Positions 26,163 through 34,234 of a DNA stretch of 64,000 nucleotides are shown in pieces. The position numbers were made by a program, and so were the translations under genes. Location: positions 19,255-83,254 of the forward strand of contig NZ_JAIULG010000013.1 in assembly GCF_020169415.1 (NCBI RefSeq), in the 5' to 3' direction. This DNA is from Tsukamurella sp. M9C. Its GTDB lineage: Bacteria; Actinomycetota; Actinomycetes; Mycobacteriales; Mycobacteriaceae. Under the pieces are notes generated by a model that made no database searches, was not told the DNA's origin, and saw only the letters and a list, made by a program, of their open reading frames with translations. Position 1 is the stretch's first letter. Each line of letters starts with the position of its first letter.

Positions 26163-27992
26163 TCAGATCTCGACGCCCTCGAACTGGGCCCGGTACAGGT
26201 CGGCGTAGTGGCCGCCGGCCGCGAGCAGCTCGTCGTGCGAGCCCTGCTCGACGATCCGCCCGTGGTCCATCACGACGATGACGTCGGCGTCGCGGATGGT
26301 CGACAGGCGGTGCGCGATGACGAAGCTGGTCCGGTCGGCCCGCAGCGCGTGCATGGCCCGCTGCAGCAGCACCTCGGTGCGGGTGTCCACCGAGCTGGTC
26401 GCCTCGTCGAGGATGAGGATGGCCGGCTCGGCGAGGAAGGCCCGCGCGATGGTGATCAGCTGCCGCTCACCCGCGGAGACGCTGCCGGACTCGTCGTCGA
26501 GCACGGTGTCGTAGCCGTCGGGCAGCGAGTGCGCGAAGCGGTCGACGAAGGTGGCGCGCGCGGCGGCGTAGACCTCCTCGTCGGTCGCGTCGAGGCGGCC
26601 GTACCGGATGTTCTCCCGGATCGTGCCCTCGAACAGCCAGGTGTCCTGCAGCACCATGCCCATCCGTCGCCGCAGGTCCGCGCGCTCGACCTCGGCGATG
26701 TCGACCCCGTCGATGGTGATCCGGCCGCCGCTGAGCTCGTAGAACCGCATGATCAGGTTGACCAGGGTGGTCTTGCCCGCGCCGGTGTGGCCCACGATCG
26801 CGACGGTGCGGCCCGGCTCGGCGACCAGGTTCAGCCCCTCGATCAGCGGTTCGTCGGGCTTGTAGCCGAACGAGACGTCCTCGAAGGCGACACGGCCACG
26901 CGTGGGCACGGGCAGCGCGCCGGCGAGCTCGGCGGTCTGCTCATCGGCGTCGAGGATCGCGAAGACCCGCTCGGCGGAGGCGACGCCCGACTGCAGCATG
27001 TTCACCATCGAGGCCATCTGCGTGACGGGCTGGGTGAACTGCCGCGAGTACTGGATGAAGGCGATCACGTCGCCCAGGCTCATGCCGCCGGCGGCCACCC
27101 GCAGCCCGCCCACGACGCACACGGCGACGTACTGCAGGTTGCCGACGAACATGCTGATCGGCATCACGAGGCCGGAGAGGAACTGCGCCTTGTAGCTCGC
27201 GTTCATGAGCGCGTCGTTCTCCTGCGCGAAGCGCTCCTGCAGCGCGTCGCCGCGGCCGTAGACGGTGACCAGGTCGTGGCCGGTGAAGGCCTCCTCGACC
27301 TGCGCGTTGAGCGAGCCCGTCGACTTCCATTGCGCGACGAAGTGCTTCTGGCTGCGCTTCATGATCTGTCCCGCGAAGATCACGATGAGCGGGATCACGA
27401 CGACCGCGACAGCGGTCAGGAGCGGCGACACGACGAGCATCATGATCAGCACCCCGACCACCGTGAACGCCGAGACGATGAGCTGGCTCAGCGCCTGCGT
27501 CAGCGACTGGCCCAGGTTGTCGATGTCGTTGGTCACGCGGGAGAGCAACTCGCCGCGGGGCTGCTTGTCGAAGTAGCTCAACGGCAGTCGGTTCAGCTTC
27601 TCCTCGACCTCGCGCCGCAGCGAGTACATGACCCGCTGCACCGCGCCGTTGAGCAGGAAGCCCTGCGCGTACTGCAGCAGCGCGCTCGCCACGAACAACC
27701 CGATCACCCACGCGAGGATGGTGCCGACGTGCTGGAAGTCGATGCCCGGCCCGTGCTGCAGCTGCGAGCGGAAGCCGTCGTAGATCGCGTCGACCGCGCT
27801 GCCGATCACCTTCGGCGCGATCACCGCGGCGGTGACCGAGCCGACCGACAGCAGCACCGCGGCCGTCATCGCCGAGCGCTGCTCCCGCAGCCGGCCCAAC
27901 AGTCGTTTCAGCGAGGGCCAGAAGGTCATCGGCTTCTGTGCGGGCGAGCCCGCCGTCGCGGCGGCGGACGCCCGTGCTCCCGGTCCGGTCAT
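26163..27992 (-). CDS. ABC exporter subunit with canonical ATPase site (heterodimer partner B)
   Basis: A 609-residue half-transporter with six transmembrane segments in the first 340 residues, then a nucleotide-binding domain. It has Walker A GHTGAGKTT (about 397-405), Walker B LILDEATSSVD with the catalytic Glu, and AHRLST with the switch His. Its signature motif, however, reads SVSAGERQ rather than LSGGQ. It starts at ATG 27992 in an ATGA overlap with the upstream partner. Complementary defects in the two subunits indicate a heterodimeric multidrug-type exporter (BmrCD/TM287-288 class). It is the last gene of a TetR-ABC-ABC operon. Confidence 0.92.
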   Translation of the reverse strand: MTGPGARASAAATAGSPAQKPMTFWPSLKRLLGRLREQRSAMTAAVLLSVGSVTAAVIAPKVIGSAVDAIYDGFRSQLQHGPGIDFQHVGTILAWVIGLFVASALLQYAQGFLLNGAVQRVMYSLRREVEEKLNRLPLSYFDKQPRGELLSRVTNDIDNLGQSLTQALSQLIVSAFTVVGVLIMMLVVSPLLTAVAVVVIPLIVIFAGQIMKRSQKHFVAQWKSTGSLNAQVEEAFTGHDLVTVYGRGDALQERFAQENDALMNASYKAQFLSGLVMPISMFVGNLQYVAVCVVGGLRVAAGGMSLGDVIAFIQYSRQFTQPVTQMASMVNMLQSGVASAERVFAILDADEQTAELAGALPVPTRGRVAFEDVSFGYKPDEPLIEGLNLVAEPGRTVAIVGHTGAGKTTLVNLIMRFYELSGGRITIDGVDIAEVERADLRRRMGMVLQDTWLFEGTIRENIRYGRLDATDEEVYAAARATFVDRFAHSLPDGYDTVLDDESGSVSAGERQLITIARAFLAEPAILILDEATSSVDTRTEVLLQRAMHALRADRTSFVIAHRLSTIRDADVIVVMDHGRIVEQGSHDELLAAGGHYADLYRAQFEGVEI

Positions 27993-29722
27993 GCTGCACT
28001 CCCCGCCGTCGCCTGGCTGCCGGCGATCTCCTGGTAGGTGGGACACGTCTCGAGGAGTTCGGCGTGGGTGCCGTGGCCGACCACCTCGCCGTCCTCGAGA
28101 ACGATGATCTGGTCGGCGCCCGCGATCGTCGAGATGCGCTGGCCGACGATGAAGACGGTGGCGTCCCGCGTGTACGGCCGCAGGGCCGCACGCAGTTTCG
28201 CGTCGGTCGCGAGGTCGAGCGCGGAGAAGCTGTCGTCGAAGAGGTAGACCGCGGGCTTGGCGACGAGGGCTCGGGCGATGGCGAGTCGCTGCCGCTGCCC
28301 GCCGGAGACGTTGGTGCCGCCCTGGGCGATCGGCGCGTCCAGCCCGCCGATCTCGGCGACGAAGTCGTCGGCTTGCGCGATGCGCAGCGCCTCCGCGAGG
28401 TCGTCGTCGGTGGCGTCCGGGTTGCCGAAGCGCAGGTTGCTCGCAACGGTGCCGCTGAACAGGTAGCCGCGCTGCGGCACCAGTCCGACGTGCCCCCACA
28501 GGGCGTCGGTGCGGAGATCGCGGACGTCGACGCCGTCGTAGCGCACCGCGCCGGCGGTGGCGTCGAAGAGGCGCGCGAGCAGGTTGATCAGCGTCGACTT
28601 GCCGGAGCCCGTGGACCCGATGATCGCGACCGTCTCCCCCGGGCGGGCCGTCAGGTTCACGTTCTGCAGCACCGGTTTCGCGGCGCCGGGGTAGCACATC
28701 GTGACGTCGTCGAGCTCGACGGTGCCGGTGATCGCGGGGAGTGCGTCGGGGCGCTCCGGCGGTCCGACCGTGGAGGTCGTGTCGAGCACCTCCGTGATGC
28801 GCTCGGCCGCGACGGAGGCGCGCGGCACCATCATCACCATGAAGGTCGCCATCATCACCGACATGAGGATCTGCATCATGTACTGCATGTAGGCGGTGAC
28901 CGAGCCGATCTGGGCGGAGCCGTCGGCGATGAGGTGCGCCCCGAACCACCAGACCGCGACCGTGGAGAGGTTGAGCACCAGCATCACCCACGGGAACATG
29001 ACCGCCATCAGCCGCATCACGCGGACGGAGGCGTCGGTGAGGACGGTGTTGGCACCGTCGAACCGCTCGCGCTCGACGGGCTCGCGGACGAAGGCCCGGA
29101 TCACCCGGACGCCCGTGAGCTGTTCGCGGAGTACCTGATTGACCGAGTCGAGCCGGGTCTGCACCACGCGGAAGCCGGGAATCATCTTGGCGATCACCAC
29201 GCCGAGGACCGCGCCGAGAACGGGCACGGCGACCACCATGAGCCAGGCGAGTCCGGGTTCCTCGCGCAGCGCCATGAAGACGCCGCCGACGGCCATGAAC
29301 GGGGCCTGGATCATCATCGACAGCGTCATCAGCACGAGGAGCTGCACCTGCTGCACGTCGTTGGTGGTGCGGGTGATGAGCGAGGCGGCGCCGAAGCCGG
29401 AGACCTCGCGACCGGAGAAGGTGCGGACGCGGCCGAACAGGGACCGCCGGGTGTCGCGGCCGAAGGCCATGGCGCTGCGGGCCGCGAAGTACGTCGCGCC
29501 GCCGGCGGCGATCACCTGGAACAGCGTGATCACCAGCATGATTCCGCCCATGCGCCAGATGTAGCCGGTGTCGCCCGGGGTGACGCCGAGGTCGATGATC
29601 TTGGCGTTGATGCTGGGCAGCACCAGGTTCGCGACGACGCTGACGAGTTGGAAGGCGGCCACGGCGAGCAGCCACGGCCGGTAGGGCCGCAGGTGCTCGA
29701 CGATCAGTCTGAGAAGGGTCAC
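27989..29722 (-). CDS. ABC exporter subunit with degenerate ATPase site (heterodimer partner A)
   Basis: A 577-residue half-transporter with an N-terminal six-helix domain followed by a nucleotide-binding domain. Walker A GSTGSGKST is intact, and so is the signature NVSGGQRQ. The Walker B segment reads LFDDSFSALD, with Asp in place of the catalytic Glu, and the switch His is replaced by Gln in VGQRIST. This is the expected degenerate half; its intact signature completes the active site of the partner encoded at 26163. It starts at GTG 29722 overlapping the TetR stop (GTGA), and its stop overlaps the next start. Confidence 0.92.
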   Translation of the reverse strand: MTLLRLIVEHLRPYRPWLLAVAAFQLVSVVANLVLPSINAKIIDLGVTPGDTGYIWRMGGIMLVITLFQVIAAGGATYFAARSAMAFGRDTRRSLFGRVRTFSGREVSGFGAASLITRTTNDVQQVQLLVLMTLSMMIQAPFMAVGGVFMALREEPGLAWLMVVAVPVLGAVLGVVIAKMIPGFRVVQTRLDSVNQVLREQLTGVRVIRAFVREPVERERFDGANTVLTDASVRVMRLMAVMFPWVMLVLNLSTVAVWWFGAHLIADGSAQIGSVTAYMQYMMQILMSVMMATFMVMMVPRASVAAERITEVLDTTSTVGPPERPDALPAITGTVELDDVTMCYPGAAKPVLQNVNLTARPGETVAIIGSTGSGKSTLINLLARLFDATAGAVRYDGVDVRDLRTDALWGHVGLVPQRGYLFSGTVASNLRFGNPDATDDDLAEALRIAQADDFVAEIGGLDAPIAQGGTNVSGGQRQRLAIARALVAKPAVYLFDDSFSALDLATDAKLRAALRPYTRDATVFIVGQRISTIAGADQIIVLEDGEVVGHGTHAELLETCPTYQEIAGSQATAGSAA

Positions 29723-30357
29723 TGGGGGCTGTTCCTTCCCGCGAAGGGAGTGGTGGGCTGGGCTGAGATGCCGTCGAGCAGGACGTCGACGATGCGTTGC
29801 GGCGACAGGACGTGCCCGTCGCTGATGTGGGGGTGGCTGCCGGAGAAGGTGAGCAGGCGCAGGAGGTGAATGGCCTCCTCCGGAGGGACGGATAGCTGGT
29901 CGGCGTCGTCGCCGATGACGCCGTGGAGCCGGGCCATCACCGCCGGGCCGCCGTCCTTCGCCCGACGGTGCGCTTCCCGGTCGCGGGTGTGGGGCGGGGC
30001 GACGAGGCCGAGTGCGTCCATGAGGCCGAAGATCCGCTGGAACCGGGCCTGGACGAGCTCGGTGAACCGGTAGAGCCGTTCCCGCAGCGGCGGCGCGGGG
30101 TCGATGCCGTCGATCTGCGCGAGCAACTCGTCGGGGTCGAAGGATTCGATCATCACCGCGTCGAGCAGGGCCTCCTTGGAGTCGAAGACGCGGAAGATGG
30201 TGCCCTCGGCGACGCCCGCGGCGGCGGCGATCTGCTTGGTCGTGGGCACGGCGCCGTGCTCGAGCAGGGCGTCCCGGGTGGCGGCGATCAGCGCCGCGCG
30301 CCGCTCGTCAGGCGGCAGGTGCGGCGCGCGGGTTCGAGTTTCGTTAGCCGCGGGCAC
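29719..30357 (-). CDS. TetR-family repressor of the ABC exporter operon
   Basis: A 212-residue regulator. The helix-turn-helix is TTKQIAAAAGVAEGTIFRVF followed by SKEALLDAVM, and a TetR_C-like ligand domain with a hydrophobic helix bundle follows. It is translationally coupled (GTGA) to the two ABC genes, so it most likely represses its own operon and responds to an exported compound. I prefer the start at GTG 30357. A GTG at 30387 would put ten more residues across the likely operator at 30376-30391. Confidence 0.88.
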   Translation of the reverse strand: MPAANETRTRAPHLPPDERRAALIAATRDALLEHGAVPTTKQIAAAAGVAEGTIFRVFDSKEALLDAVMIESFDPDELLAQIDGIDPAPPLRERLYRFTELVQARFQRIFGLMDALGLVAPPHTRDREAHRRAKDGGPAVMARLHGVIGDDADQLSVPPEEAIHLLRLLTFSGSHPHISDGHVLSPQRIVDVLLDGISAQPTTPFAGRNSPQ

Positions 30358-30375
30358 GACTTCGAGACTACAGAA

Positions 30376-30391
30376 GTGAGCGCCCACTCAC
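30376..30391 (-). promoter_or_regulatory. Putative TetR operator of the ABC exporter operon
   Basis: GTGAGCGCCCACTCAC is an inverted repeat with 5-bp arms GTGAG/CTCAC around six bases; two more central positions also pair. It lies 19 bases before the preferred start of the TetR gene, the expected place for an autoregulatory operator. Confidence 0.55.
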
Positions 30392-30443
30392 AATTGATTC
30401 TCCGTTCGCCCCGGGCGAATCGGTCGATTGCGGACGAGCCCCG

Positions 30444-31811
30444 TCAGTCGAGGAGATCGGCCAGGGCCCCGTCGAGGTCCGGATGCGCGAACGCGAAGCC
30501 CGCGGCCGGCAGCACCGTCGACGTGGCGTGCCGGCCCGTGAGGCCGAGGGCCGGATCGCTGCGCATCGCGATCGCGCCGAGCGCCAGGACTGGCGCGGGT
30601 GTCGGCGGCGCGGGCGGCCGGTGCAGGTGCCGGCGCAGCGCACCCATCAGGTCGGCGTTGCGCACGGGGTGCGGCGCGGCCGCGACCACCACGCCGTCGG
30701 ACAGGTCGACGCCCGGCTCGATTCCCAGTCCCGCCCGGACGACCGCGAGCCAGTCGTCCCGGCGGATCCAGCTGAACCACTGCCGACCGTCGCCGAGCCG
30801 GCCGCCCAGGAAGGCCCTGGTGACGCCGACCATCTTCGCCAGCGCGGGCGAGTCGGTGTCGAGCACGATGGAGGTGCGCAGCACGGTCAGGTGGTCGGTT
30901 TCGGCGTCGGCGGCGGACTCCTCCCACGGGCGGGCGACGCCGGTCATCTGGGGGAGCCCCGGGTCGGGCAACGGAGTGTCCTCGGTGCACCACAGCTCCC
31001 CCGCGTCGCTCCAGATGGCCGTCGTGCTCGCCTGCACCCAGCGGCGGACGCCCTTACCGCGGGCCGCCGCGACGAGCGCGCGGGTCGCGTCCACTCTGCT
31101 CGCGGTGAGCGCGGCGACGTTCACCGCGGTGGGCCGGCAGTCGACCAGTTTCCCGGCCAGGTTGATCACCGCGGTGTTCGGCGCGTCGAGCACCGCCTCC
31201 CACGCGCCGACGGTGCGCCCGTCCCACGCGACCTGCGGGTACGGCAGGTCGTCGCGGATCGAGCGGGTGAGGATCGTGACGTCGTGCCCGCGGCGGACGA
31301 GGTCGGCCGCCACCCGGCGGCCCAGCGCCCCGGTGCCGCCCGCGATGACGACGTGGAGCGGTTCCGCGGCGCGGGGCGGGCCCGCGAGCATCGCCAGCCG
31401 CGCGAGACTCGTGTCGGCGTCGGCGGCGAACCGCCGGGCGACGAGGCGATCGAAGAACGGCCCGGACGGGCCGTCGGAGGTCACGGTCTGCTCGACGACG
31501 GTGCCGCCCTCGACCGGATGCAGCACCCAGCGCAGGACGGTGGTCCCCGCGGGCTCCTCCTGCGTGAGCGCGAGGGCGCGTTCCGGCGCGAACTCGGTCA
31601 CGCGGGCGGGTTCCGCGAACCGGCGATGGACCCACGCCGCGCGCAGATCCGGCACCCAATCCACGCGGGCGCCGAGGGCGACCGGGTCGCGCAGCGCTGC
31701 CGAGGTGACGAAGGGCTGCCACTGCGGCAGGCGTTCCAGGTCGACGAGGACGTCCCACAACGAACGCGCCGGAAGGGCGATGAATCCGCTGCTGCGATGC
31801 ACGGTGGCCAT
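30444..31811 (-). CDS. SRPBCC domain fused to TIGR01777-type NAD-dependent epimerase
   Basis: A 455-residue fusion. Residues 1-145 form a polyketide cyclase/START-like (SRPBCC) fold (FIALPARSLWDVLVDLERLPQW). Residues from about 150 form an SDR epimerase of the TIGR01777/YfcH group, with NAD-binding VVIAGGTGALGRR (about 154-166), INLAGK, and a C-terminal DUF1731-like segment (ADLMGALRRHLHRPPAPPTPAP). The catalytic YxxxK pair is not evident, as is common in this group. The substrate is unknown. It lies downstream of the siderophore-binding gene at 32004 on the same strand, separated by 192 bases containing a palindrome. Confidence 0.83.
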   Translation of the reverse strand: MATVHRSSGFIALPARSLWDVLVDLERLPQWQPFVTSAALRDPVALGARVDWVPDLRAAWVHRRFAEPARVTEFAPERALALTQEEPAGTTVLRWVLHPVEGGTVVEQTVTSDGPSGPFFDRLVARRFAADADTSLARLAMLAGPPRAAEPLHVVIAGGTGALGRRVAADLVRRGHDVTILTRSIRDDLPYPQVAWDGRTVGAWEAVLDAPNTAVINLAGKLVDCRPTAVNVAALTASRVDATRALVAAARGKGVRRWVQASTTAIWSDAGELWCTEDTPLPDPGLPQMTGVARPWEESAADAETDHLTVLRTSIVLDTDSPALAKMVGVTRAFLGGRLGDGRQWFSWIRRDDWLAVVRAGLGIEPGVDLSDGVVVAAAPHPVRNADLMGALRRHLHRPPAPPTPAPVLALGAIAMRSDPALGLTGRHATSTVLPAAGFAFAHPDLDGALADLLD

Positions 31812-31866
31812 GCCTCCGACGCTAGTTCGCGATGGCGCGGATTCACTGTGTGATCGCGGAGAGCTT

Positions 31867-31881
31867 TCTCACATCGTGAGA
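31867..31881. promoter_or_regulatory. Perfect palindrome upstream of the SRPBCC-epimerase gene
   Basis: TCTCACATCGTGAGA has 6-bp arms TCTCAC/GTGAGA around ATC. It lies 56-70 bases upstream of the start codon at 31811. The size and symmetry suit a TetR/MarR-type dimer, but the regulator is not identified. It could also be part of a weak transcription terminator for the gene ending at 32004, though no T-run follows. Confidence 0.4.
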
Positions 31882-32003
31882 TGTATCTCGTGCGCCTCGC
31901 CGGCCGTCAGCGTCACCAGCAGTGCCACCTCCACGAAAACCCGCCCCCGCGATGTCATCTCACCACGGTACCGATCCAGCGAGCAGAGAAGCGGCCAGCG
32001 TCG

Positions 32004-32903
32004 TCAGCGCTGTTCGCGCAGGATCTTCTCGATGTCGTCGAGGACCATGCCGCCGCCCTTCGGCCCGACGCCGGAGACCCAGTACGCGGTGTCCACGACG
32101 GACACGCGCGGGAACCAGGCGCGGTTGTCGCGGATCTCCGCGGGGATCGTGGAGGCGTCCCCCGGCTTCTGCGACGGCACGAAGACGTAATCGGCCTGCG
32201 CGGTCGACAGGTTCTCGAGGGAGATGTCGGCCTGGATCCCGTCCGCCCAGTCGCGCGGGGGAATCGTGAAGCCGACGCACTGCAGGGCGCTGCCGGCGAA
32301 GGACGTGGGTCCGTACAGGCTCAGCTGGGAGCTGCGCGGCCGGATGAACTGCGCCGTCTTCCCGTCGAGCGAGAACTCCGCCTTGATCGCGGCGCACCGC
32401 CCGTTGTAGTCGGCGAGCAGCTTGTCGACGTCGGCGCTGCGATTCAGCGCGTCGCCGATCACGCGCGCGTTGTCCTGCCAGGGATCCGCCTGGGTCTTGA
32501 TGTACACCGTCGGAGCGACCTTGCTGAGCCGGTCGTACAGCGCCGCGTGGCGCGCCTCCGTTCCGAGGATGAGATCGGGCTTGAGGGCGGCGATCTTCTC
32601 GACGTCCGGATCGGGCACAGTGCCCACGGCCTCGACGCCGCTGACGCCGAGGTAGGCCGGCATCGTCGTCACGTTGCTGGCGACCGCCGCGCCGACCGGC
32701 GTGATCCCGAGCGCGACCGCCGTGTCCAGCTCCAGCGGCTCCAGGGTCACGATCCGCTGCGGATGCTGCGCGACCTGGGTCGTACCCCGCGCGTGGGTCA
32801 CGGTACGGGTATCCGACGGAGCACCGTCGCCCCCGCCACCGCCGGAGCACGCGGCGACCGCCAGCGCCGTACCCACCAGAACCATCGCCCATTGCCTCTT
32901 CAT
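32004..32903 (-). CDS. Second iron-siderophore substrate-binding lipoprotein
   Basis: A 299-residue FecB-type lipoprotein. The lipoprotein signal is MKRQWAMVLVGTALAVAACS with Cys19 as the lipid-modified residue, and a Gly-rich linker follows. The binding domain has PQRIVTLEPLELDTAVALG, KIAALKPDLILG and LSKVAPTVYI. It is distinct in sequence from the lipoprotein at 16104. The ATG at 32903 has no clear Shine-Dalgarno; a TATAGAT -10 box overlaps the iron box just upstream, so the mRNA leader would be very short. No permease or ATPase genes are adjacent. Confidence 0.9.
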   Translation of the reverse strand: MKRQWAMVLVGTALAVAACSGGGGGDGAPSDTRTVTHARGTTQVAQHPQRIVTLEPLELDTAVALGITPVGAAVASNVTTMPAYLGVSGVEAVGTVPDPDVEKIAALKPDLILGTEARHAALYDRLSKVAPTVYIKTQADPWQDNARVIGDALNRSADVDKLLADYNGRCAAIKAEFSLDGKTAQFIRPRSSQLSLYGPTSFAGSALQCVGFTIPPRDWADGIQADISLENLSTAQADYVFVPSQKPGDASTIPAEIRDNRAWFPRVSVVDTAYWVSGVGPKGGGMVLDDIEKILREQR

Positions 32904-32907
32904 GGAC

Positions 32908-32926
32908 TTAGGTTAGCCTGATCTAT
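32908..32926 (-). promoter_or_regulatory. DtxR/IdeR-type iron box with overlapping -10 element
   Basis: The plus strand reads TTAGGTTAGCCTGATCTAT, matching the iron-box consensus at 16 of 19 positions, with a complete left half. It begins 5 bases upstream of the lipoprotein start codon. The minus-strand -10-like TATAGAT (32921-32927) lies within it, so bound repressor would directly cover the promoter. Confidence 0.82.
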
Positions 32927-32953
32927 ATTGCAAACCTCCGGGTCCCACGTGAG

Positions 32954-32973
32954 ACACCTGTCGAGTCAGGTGT
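32954..32973 (-). terminator. Hairpin at the 3' end of the 32966-33550 gene
   Basis: ACACCTG (32954-32960) and CAGGTGT (32967-32973) form a 7-bp stem with a 6-base loop across the stop codon of the gene at 32966. It lies between that gene and the iron-box promoter at 32908-32927. No U-run is present, so termination activity is tentative. Confidence 0.4.
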
Positions 32974-33550
32974 ACACCACGCTGAGGATCACCCGACTAA
33001 CCCCAGCACCGCCGGCCTGGACGGCGGCATCCACGAACGGGTCGGTCGGCCTCGCGGACACGGCGACGACAGTGCGACACCTGTCGAGGCGGCCCTGTTC
33101 GACCGCCTGCGTCACGAGGAACTGCCAGCTACTTCCGCCTCGTTCGAACCGGGATCCCGGCGCCGCGTCGAGAAGGCGTACAGAGCCTGGCACCTCACTG
33201 AACCCGACCGGCTGCGCAAGGTCGCGACAGTCCGGGGCGAGCTCGCGGACACTACGTTCGCCGAGTTGCGCGAAGAAGTCGTCGAGACCACCGGAGGGGG
33301 CGTCGAAGACGGCGTGCATCGACGAATCCCGCGACGGGTACTCCTGCGCCGTCACGACGGCGATCCCCTCCGGCAGCACGGCTCCCGTCCAGTTCTTCAC
33401 AACCGTCCGCACACCGTCGGCGTCGAGGTCGCGCGTCGTGTCACCGAAAGTCACGCACGAGGCGACCACGCAGACGAAGGTCGCCAACACCGCCATGGCC
33501 ACGACGACGGAGACCAGGCATCCCGACTGCCGCGCCCGCGACGAATTCAT
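32966..33550 (-). CDS. Membrane-anchored or secreted protein of unknown function
   Basis: A 194-residue protein. After a short basic N terminus (MNSSRARQSG) there is one hydrophobic segment, about 11-32 (CLVSVVVAMAVLATFVCVV). This could be a membrane anchor or a signal peptide; VVASC resembles a lipobox but is not ideal. The remainder is a hydrophilic extracytoplasmic domain with DFFAQLGERSVRELAPDC and cysteines at both ends. I do not recognise a family. Base composition is a little lower in GC than its neighbours. It stands alone upstream of the iron-box lipoprotein, with a hairpin separating them. Confidence 0.65.
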   Translation of the reverse strand: MNSSRARQSGCLVSVVVAMAVLATFVCVVASCVTFGDTTRDLDADGVRTVVKNWTGAVLPEGIAVVTAQEYPSRDSSMHAVFDAPSGGLDDFFAQLGERSVRELAPDCRDLAQPVGFSEVPGSVRLLDAAPGSRFERGGSSWQFLVTQAVEQGRLDRCRTVVAVSARPTDPFVDAAVQAGGAGVSRVILSVVYT

Positions 33551-33580
33551 ATCAACACGATACAGATCCAGAACAGCAAT

Positions 33581-34234
33581 CTATCGCGGCGGCACCGGAC
33601 GGTCATCGGGGCCGGGGACGACGGTCACCGCCGACGACGGGAGCAGGGCGGAGACGCCGAACCGGGCACCGTCGCGCGGGAGGACCTGGACGGACCGCAC
33701 CCCGGGCCGGCCGGACACCGCGCGCAGCGCCTCGCCCGTGCCCCACGCCACGACGCCGACCACCGCGGGAACACCCGCGCGCAAGCGGGAGGCGGTGACA
33801 CGGGCGATCGCGTCACCCCGCGCCCCGGGGGCGACGAGTCCCGGCATCGCCAGGGCGGCCAGCTCGTTCACCGCCCGCACGCCCTCGATGCTCTGGCCGG
33901 GCGGCACCGTCGCCGTGGGGGTCTGGACGCCGGGGATGCGCACCCGGACCAGCACGCGGCCCACGCGGTCCAGGCCCGCGGCACGGGTCCACACCTCGTC
34001 GGGCGTCCACTCGGTCGCCGGGGAGATCAGCGCCCAGCGCCGCTCCCCCGCGGGCGCCGCGGCCAGCGACGCGCGCGCCTCGCCGAGGTACTCGGCGACG
34101 GCCTGGCCGGACTGCGGGCCGAGCCGGTCACCGTCGGACCGCGCAACCCGCACCGGCGTCGCCGAGCCGAGCCAGAAGGCCAGGCCGAGGGCGACGGCGA
34201 GCAGCGCGGCCCAGCCGGCGAGGGTCCGGGTCAC
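33581..34234 (-). CDS. Membrane-anchored protein of unknown function, coupled to rluD
   Basis: A 217-residue protein. An N-terminal hydrophobic segment (about 5-25, [19 protein letters not shown]) is followed by a mostly Ala/Val/Arg-rich extracytoplasmic region without recognisable motifs. The GTG at 34234 overlaps the stop of the RluD-family gene (GTGA), so it is translated with it. This coupling is the main evidence that it is real and that this start is right. A longer frame reaching 34414 would lie entirely over rluD. The function is unknown. Confidence 0.65.
   Translation of the reverse strand: MTRTLAGWAALLAVALGLAFWLGSATPVRVARSDGDRLGPQSGQAVAEYLGEARASLAAAPAGERRWALISPATEWTPDEVWTRAAGLDRVGRVLVRVRIPGVQTPTATVPPGQSIEGVRAVNELAALAMPGLVAPGARGDAIARVTASRLRAGVPAVVGVVAWGTGEALRAVSGRPGVRSVQVLPRDGARFGVSALLPSSAVTVVPGPDDRPVPPR

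Noticed and set aside
26163..29675. Apparent 1170-residue fused ABC protein
   Set aside because: The first half is an out-of-frame Arg/His-rich translation of the upstream ABC gene. The true gene starts at ATG 27992 in an ATGA overlap.
31869..31958. 29-codon minus-strand reading frame before the SRPBCC-epimerase gene
   Set aside because: No clear ribosome-binding site, no recognisable sequence, and its end falls inside the palindrome. It could be chance.
32953..33088. 13-base direct repeat gacacctgtcgag at 32953-32965 and 33076-33088
   Set aside because: One copy belongs to a hairpin and the other to coding sequence of the same gene. Two copies with no further pattern do not support a mobile element or array.
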